Part shown: in pieces, positions 14,380 through 17,864 of the stretch | Position numbering within the stretch: position 1 is the first letter of the stretch | Layout of the letters: each line of letters begins with the position of its first letter | Source of the DNA: Bacteroidota bacterium | Lineage (GTDB): Bacteria > Bacteroidota > Ignavibacteria > Palsa-1295 | Length of the DNA: 17,864 bases | Direction of reading: 5' to 3' | NCBI GenBank assembly: GCA_025363505.1 | Contig: JANYDV010000022.1 | Span: 1 to 17,864 of the forward strand | Notes under the pieces: generated by a model | The model's input: only the letters and a program-made list of their open reading frames with translations | Told to the model about the DNA's origin: nothing | Databases searched by the model: none | Program-made: the position numbers and the translations under genes

Positions 14380-14889
14380 CTATTCTTCCTCAGATTTGAG
14401 TTTGCTCAGCAATTGAGCGAGCGGAGAAAAGCGCTCATCGACTTCTTCAGGTTCACTATCAGTTAATGGAATCCCCGGGCAGTCAGCCCGGCAAAGCCGT
14501 TTCATTGGTAATTTCAGGAAGATAGCATCGTGGACATCCTCCGTAAGATCAACTTCGAAGAGTTGAATACCATCAAAGGTATGCAAATACCCATTGTCAG
14601 GCATATCTTCTTCACTACCACTCCTGATATAGATCACTTCTAACGGGGTCTTCACAGGAAAGTCAAACCCTTCGGTGCAACGATCACAAATGAGACCAAG
14701 TGTCGTGGCGATCTCCATCTTAAAGACAAACAGATGACTTGCACTGAGTTCGCCCTGAATATCAATGATACTGACCACTTCGGCAATATCAATCAACGAA
14801 GAATCAATGAGACATTCGAACCGATGGACGCCTGCACCAATACCGCGCAAGCGAAACTGAAGATTATTTGGATTATAAAACATACTCAT
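14380..14889 (-). CDS. YceD/DUF177 family protein
   Basis: The family is linked to 23S rRNA and ribosome metabolism and usually sits just before rpmF (L32). About 169 aa. Two cysteine pairs mark it: ICDRCTEGFDFPV in the middle and CRADCPGIPL near the C-terminus, followed by a charged tail with LAQLLSKLKSEEE. Here no rpmF follows; the next gene is sdhB. The start could be GTG 14901, ATG 14889 or ATG 14883. I chose 14889, which leaves 13 bp to the lipoprotein stop. It is the last gene of the sigma factor group, which is an odd setting for it. It ends in TAG. Confidence 0.8.
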   Translation of the reverse strand: MSMFYNPNNLQFRLRGIGAGVHRFECLIDSSLIDIAEVVSIIDIQGELSASHLFVFKMEIATTLGLICDRCTEGFDFPVKTPLEVIYIRSGSEEDMPDNGYLHTFDGIQLFEVDLTEDVHDAIFLKLPMKRLCRADCPGIPLTDSEPEEVDERFSPLAQLLSKLKSEEE

Positions 14890-14902
14890 CTCACAACTCA
14901 CA

Positions 14903-15598
14903 TTAGAGCGAGCGAGTTTCGATCAATTCATCCGAAGAGAGAATATTTCCAAAAGCATCGCGGGTAATCTTATAGATCGGACCGATAAACTTTGCATAAT
15001 AGACAACCATTGTAGCCCCTTTTTGATACTCCGATTCTACCGGCTGAAGAGCAGTCTGGACATTCGAAATTTTATAAGTAATATGATACACATCAGAGTA
15101 TTGCTTTCCGGCGACTTGCGTCAGACTATAATAATCATCAATCAATGCGGATAAAGTAACAACCGCCCCGTTTGAAGTATGGACTGCCCCGGATGCAACC
15201 CAAGACTCCCCGACTTTTAAGAGTCCGTGCAATCTCGCAATCGCATTAATACTATCTCCAATGCGGATATACTCGATCACGATCGAATCAAGGATGACGT
15301 ATTCTTTTTGCGTTTGAATTTTTGTGGCGGTGTCTGAACAGCGGAAAAATGTTGCATTAGAGTACAGACTGGGATAGAGATTCGGACCGGTATGATCAAA
15401 TTGTTCGACACGAAAGGAAGTATCTTTCGAAGTACTATATTTCCACAAAAAAGAAGATACACCATTGGTGGGTGTATAGAATGTGGACAGCAAACTATAT
15501 GATGGCAAGACATTCTCGTTTGCACTCGGCGATGGCACACAACCTGAAAAGGCTGTCAAAGCCATAAACAAAAAAGCAAGCAATCTCACTATAGTCAT
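14903..15598 (-). CDS. putative lipoprotein of unknown function
   Basis: I do not recognise the family. 231 aa. The N-terminus is a lipoprotein signal: TIVRLLAFLFMALTAFSGC with the lipid-anchor cysteine at C20, followed by a Pro/Ser/Asn-rich spacer. The body is rich in Ser, Thr and aromatic residues with alternating hydrophobic stretches (YVILDSIVIEYIRIGDSIN; GATMVVYYAKFIGPIYKITR), suggesting a mostly beta fold exposed in the periplasm or on the outer membrane. It starts 10 bp after the anti-sigma-like gene and is probably translated from the same message, so it may belong to the envelope-sensing group. It has no homologue I can name. Confidence 0.75.
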   Translation of the reverse strand: MTIVRLLAFLFMALTAFSGCVPSPSANENVLPSYSLLSTFYTPTNGVSSFLWKYSTSKDTSFRVEQFDHTGPNLYPSLYSNATFFRCSDTATKIQTQKEYVILDSIVIEYIRIGDSINAIARLHGLLKVGESWVASGAVHTSNGAVVTLSALIDDYYSLTQVAGKQYSDVYHITYKISNVQTALQPVESEYQKGATMVVYYAKFIGPIYKITRDAFGNILSSDELIETRSL

Positions 15599-15608
15599 CG
15601 GTTACGAA

Positions 15609-17021
15609 TTAGAATCTCCAGAATAACTCAACCGCCGGTCCGAAGAAGCCGTCTGTTTCTTTGGTGCGATTCTTCCCGATCAACTGGCTATGAGCAGAGG
15701 AAGACAATTGTTGATTGAGCGATGATGAGACGTCATGCGAATAGAACATCCCCTCGATACCCACTTTCAGAGCCAGATTTTCTTGAAGATCTAATGAGGT
15801 AAACAGCGAAGCGCGAGGCATAATCGTACCCGCAAAATTCGTCATTGCACCTACCGATACATCAAATGGCATATTTAGTACCGAGAACTGTGAGCCAATC
15901 TCAAGACCAACAACATTCTTATAATTAAGAACCGGGTCGAGTCTGTACAACTGGGCACCATCACTATTAACCCCCGCACTGACCGGTGTTGATTCATACG
16001 GCATAAATTGACCTACTGAAACTGTAAATGACAACCAATCATTTGCAAACATCGAACCGCGGAGTTCAATCAATGAGCCTGTATATCCTTGATCACTACC
16101 AGGTACTTTTCCTCCACCGGTTCTCAAAGAAAAGGAGAAAGGTTGAGTATAGTTTTTGCGAGTGTTTGTTTTTGAATCGAGCGGATTTACTTTGATCTTA
16201 TCAGGAGCGACGTTCTGATCACCACGAATATCCATCCCCGGCTTCATACCCGGCACGTCATTTTTCTCAATATGAACTATCGGCGAAGGCTCCTTCACTT
16301 CTTGTTTGATATTACCGCCTACATCCGGTAAAGTTGCCGAGGTATTATCATTCTCTTTTGAATTGACAGAAGAAGTACTCTTGATCGTAACTGTATTGGC
16401 ACGGTGGTACTTCCCGCCTGAATGTGTGGAAGCAATATTGTTAATGGTTTTCGAAACACCTGAGCGAATACTATTTCCTGCTATCGGAATACCGTTGGGC
16501 TCATTTCCCGAAGAGAGAGAAACAGGAATGTTTGAAGTTATCGTAGAGGGCTCAACAAAGCTGTGTTGTTGGGTAGCACTCAAATTTTGGGTAGTCTTTA
16601 CCGTATTTCCAATTCCAAGATGAGTACCATCACTTACAAGATATGTTACCCCACTACCAGCCAGTAGGCATAGCAGCGCAAGTAGCAATACTGGAACAGG
16701 ACGCAAGAACGCTGACCGACTTGATGCTATTGGTTTAGCAAGCGTTGCTGATGTTGCTGTAGCAACGGTCTGAGGCTTCATCGGCTGAGGACCGGTATAA
16801 CCGAGCGAGGCTACTGTCGCAAAAAGACTTGCTGTCAATGCTGTCGGCACAGCTACTTGCTGCTTCTTGGCAAGTGCGCCAACCATTTCGCGTACTTGGA
16901 GGTGCTGACGTAGCAGTGTCCGGCGTTCCGGTGAAACCGCTAAACGGTGCAACAACTCTTCTTCCTGCGGTGCAGAAAGATTGCCGTCGAGAAAATCTAA
17001 AATCTGTTCTTCCATTTGCAT
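15609..17021 (-). CDS. membrane anti-sigma-like protein with a C-terminal outer-membrane-barrel-like domain
   Basis: 470 aa, directly after an ECF sigma gene (11-bp gap; GAGGAAA 9 nt before the ATG at 17021). Residues 1-50 (EEQILDFLDGNLSAPQEEEL, then LHRLAVSPERRTLLRQH) look like the helical N-terminus of anti-sigma factors but lack the His/Cys zinc ligands. One membrane helix lies at about 106-128 (VPVLLLALLCLLAGSGVTYL). Residues 130-292 are Ser/Thr/Asn/Gly-rich and probably disordered. Residues 293-470 show eight amphipathic strands with barrel-like alternation (FSFSLRTG, LIELRGSM, LSFTVSVGQF, VVGLEIGSQF, FDVSVGAM, PRASLFTSLDL, ALKVGIEGMF, GPAVELFWRF) and end in Phe, the usual outer-membrane insertion signal. 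Known biology: anti-sigma factors hold an ECF sigma factor at the inner membrane. Inference: this one may sense the outer membrane through its own barrel. Confidence 0.7.
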   Translation of the reverse strand: MQMEEQILDFLDGNLSAPQEEELLHRLAVSPERRTLLRQHLQVREMVGALAKKQQVAVPTALTASLFATVASLGYTGPQPMKPQTVATATSATLAKPIASSRSAFLRPVPVLLLALLCLLAGSGVTYLVSDGTHLGIGNTVKTTQNLSATQQHSFVEPSTITSNIPVSLSSGNEPNGIPIAGNSIRSGVSKTINNIASTHSGGKYHRANTVTIKSTSSVNSKENDNTSATLPDVGGNIKQEVKEPSPIVHIEKNDVPGMKPGMDIRGDQNVAPDKIKVNPLDSKTNTRKNYTQPFSFSLRTGGGKVPGSDQGYTGSLIELRGSMFANDWLSFTVSVGQFMPYESTPVSAGVNSDGAQLYRLDPVLNYKNVVGLEIGSQFSVLNMPFDVSVGAMTNFAGTIMPRASLFTSLDLQENLALKVGIEGMFYSHDVSSSLNQQLSSSAHSQLIGKNRTKETDGFFGPAVELFWRF

Positions 17022-17032
17022 ACGTTGTTTCC

Positions 17033-17677
17033 TCAGTTATTTTGCGTTTCGCTTGATACCTCTTTTGCATCAATCTCAAGCTCGACTAACACTTTTTCTC
17101 GCACGATCTGTCTGGCACGGAACAGACGTACTTTTACATTGCCTTTTGAAATACCGGATGCCTCGGCAACCTGATCGACATTTAAATGTTCAAACTCTGA
17201 TAATATATACACTTCTTTCAGCGACATCGGCAACTGCGTTACGACGCGATGAAGTACTTTTAATATTTCTTCCACGCTACGTTCGTCGCTCATGGGGTCA
17301 TAGGCGGGAACAGAAGCTGTCCGAAATACCGAAGACTCGGGGGATAAGTCTCGAAAGGAAGTCACATGTTTGGGGCGTCGGATTTGGCTGATCGCTATAT
17401 TATGCGCAATCCTGAAAAGCCATCCCGAAAATGAACCTGCTCCGTTCTCAACAAATTTATCTTTGCCTTTGAATACTCTGACCCAAGTCTCTTGAAAAAT
17501 GTCATCGACATTCTCCCGCTCCTTGCCATTAGAAATAAGAAGTCGTAAGTACGAAAATAAACGGTCACCATGTCTATAATAGAGTAGGGTATAAGCAGAG
17601 TCCTCTCCACCAACGAAGGCGGCCCAAAGCTCTTCATCTGAAAGAGCCATTTTTGGTCCCTGTGTTTCTGCACTCAT
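17033..17677 (-). CDS. ECF-type RNA polymerase sigma factor
   Basis: Directs RNA polymerase to a stress or envelope regulon. 214 aa from the ATG at 17677; a TTG start 30 bases upstream and a second ATG at 17650 are less likely. Region 2 is at about residues 20-100: AYTLLYYRHGDRLFSYLRLL, then NVDDIFQETWVRVF and FSGWLFRIAHNIAISQIRR. Region 4 is at about 150-200: LPMSLKEVYILSEFEHLNVD, then QVAEASGISKGNVKVRLFRA, a helix-turn-helix. No regions 1.2 or 3 are present. It heads a tightly spaced group with the anti-sigma-like protein, a lipoprotein and a YceD gene. The nearest promoter box is of the housekeeping type. Confidence 0.93.
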   Translation of the reverse strand: MSAETQGPKMALSDEELWAAFVGGEDSAYTLLYYRHGDRLFSYLRLLISNGKERENVDDIFQETWVRVFKGKDKFVENGAGSFSGWLFRIAHNIAISQIRRPKHVTSFRDLSPESSVFRTASVPAYDPMSDERSVEEILKVLHRVVTQLPMSLKEVYILSEFEHLNVDQVAEASGISKGNVKVRLFRARQIVREKVLVELEIDAKEVSSETQNN

Positions 17678-17745
17678 TATAAACCACCTACATAAACTAC
17701 CTACCAAGACTACTCACTTCTGTATTAGAAACGCTTGAGGACCCC

Positions 17746-17753
17746 CAAAGTTA
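17746..17753 (-). promoter_or_regulatory. Bacteroidota-type -7 box for the sigma factor group
   Basis: TAACTTTG on the minus strand fits TAnnTTTG and lies 68 nt before the sigma ATG. No good -33 TTG is present at the usual spacing. Confidence 0.42.
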
Positions 17754-17774
17754 CAAGAACTTGAGCAGAAATAT

Positions 17775-17864
17775 TCAGATTTCAAGAGCATTACATTCTA
17801 CCACGGAATCCGACGTTAGCTTGAATGTCTTAACAGCAAAGCCTTTTAATTGAAAATTATAAGG
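17775..17864 (-). CDS. possible C-terminal end of a further leftward gene
   Basis: On the minus strand one frame is open for 29 codons from the window edge to a TGA at 17775-17777 and reads as plausible protein (YNFQLKGFAVKTFKLTSDSV and onward, with alternating polar and hydrophobic residues). The other two frames have stops within the first six codons. It is too short to assign. If real, its gene ends about 20 bp before the sigma promoter box. Confidence 0.35.
   Translation of the reverse strand, partial: PYNFQLKGFAVKTFKLTSDSVVECNALEI

Noticed and set aside
16306..16623. Plus-strand frame of 105 codons opposite the anti-sigma-like linker.
   Set aside because: It is a shadow of the low-complexity Ser/Thr/Asn-rich linker on the minus strand and has no recognisable features.

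Overview
The window is a compact piece of a bacterial chromosome, probably from the Bacteroidota/FCB group. A Kapaibacteria, Ignavibacteria or Chlorobi relative is possible, but I cannot fix the lineage without a search. Three things support this. First, eight genes have a TAnnTTTG box, the -7 element of the Bacteroidota housekeeping sigma factor, upstream of the start codon. Second, the GlmU-like protein is of the alternative type common in Bacteroidota. Third, Shine-Dalgarno sequences are mostly weak. TAG is used as an ordinary stop (ruvA, the DUF2520 gene, the GlmU-like gene, the YceD gene), so the code is standard. I saw no tRNA, rRNA, CRISPR array, prophage or classical transposase.

Layout, left to right. 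1-3613 is a leftward operon: an M16 zinc protease gene broken by one in-frame TAG, then alanine dehydrogenase, then the start of nuoG (complex I), which runs off the left edge. ruvA (3700-4308) is divergent from it and ends in an 8-bp tail-to-tail overlap with pgk. pgk and gap are both leftward and would normally be neighbours. Between them lies about 570 bp of inserted material: a frameshifted GIY-YIG nuclease gene framed by inverted repeats, plus a short copy of the same repeat pair with no gene inside. 7075-10955 is rightward: a DUF2520 dehydrogenase-like gene that starts 4 bp from gap, an M29 aminopeptidase behind a long leader, rpmE, and a GlmU-like sugar-nucleotide enzyme. A symmetrical terminator separates this from the leftward dapB-dapA pair (lysine/diaminopimelate synthesis). 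Then come a secreted DUF4159 protein, an isolated sdhB with its own promoter and terminator, and a leftward group of ECF sigma factor, membrane anti-sigma-like protein, lipoprotein and YceD/DUF177 protein. The right edge may hold the last 29 codons of another leftward gene.

Most genes are core metabolism: glycolysis (gap, pgk), respiration (nuoG, sdhB), amino acid metabolism (ald, dapA, dapB), cell-wall precursors (GlmU-like), DNA repair (ruvA) and ribosome (rpmE). Two places look new or unusual. One is the GIY-YIG/inverted-repeat unit between gap and pgk, with a gene-less short version beside it. The other is the sigma factor partner at 15609-17021, whose sequence reads as an anti-sigma-like domain, one membrane helix, a disordered linker of about 160 residues and what looks like an 8-stranded outer-membrane barrel ending in Phe.
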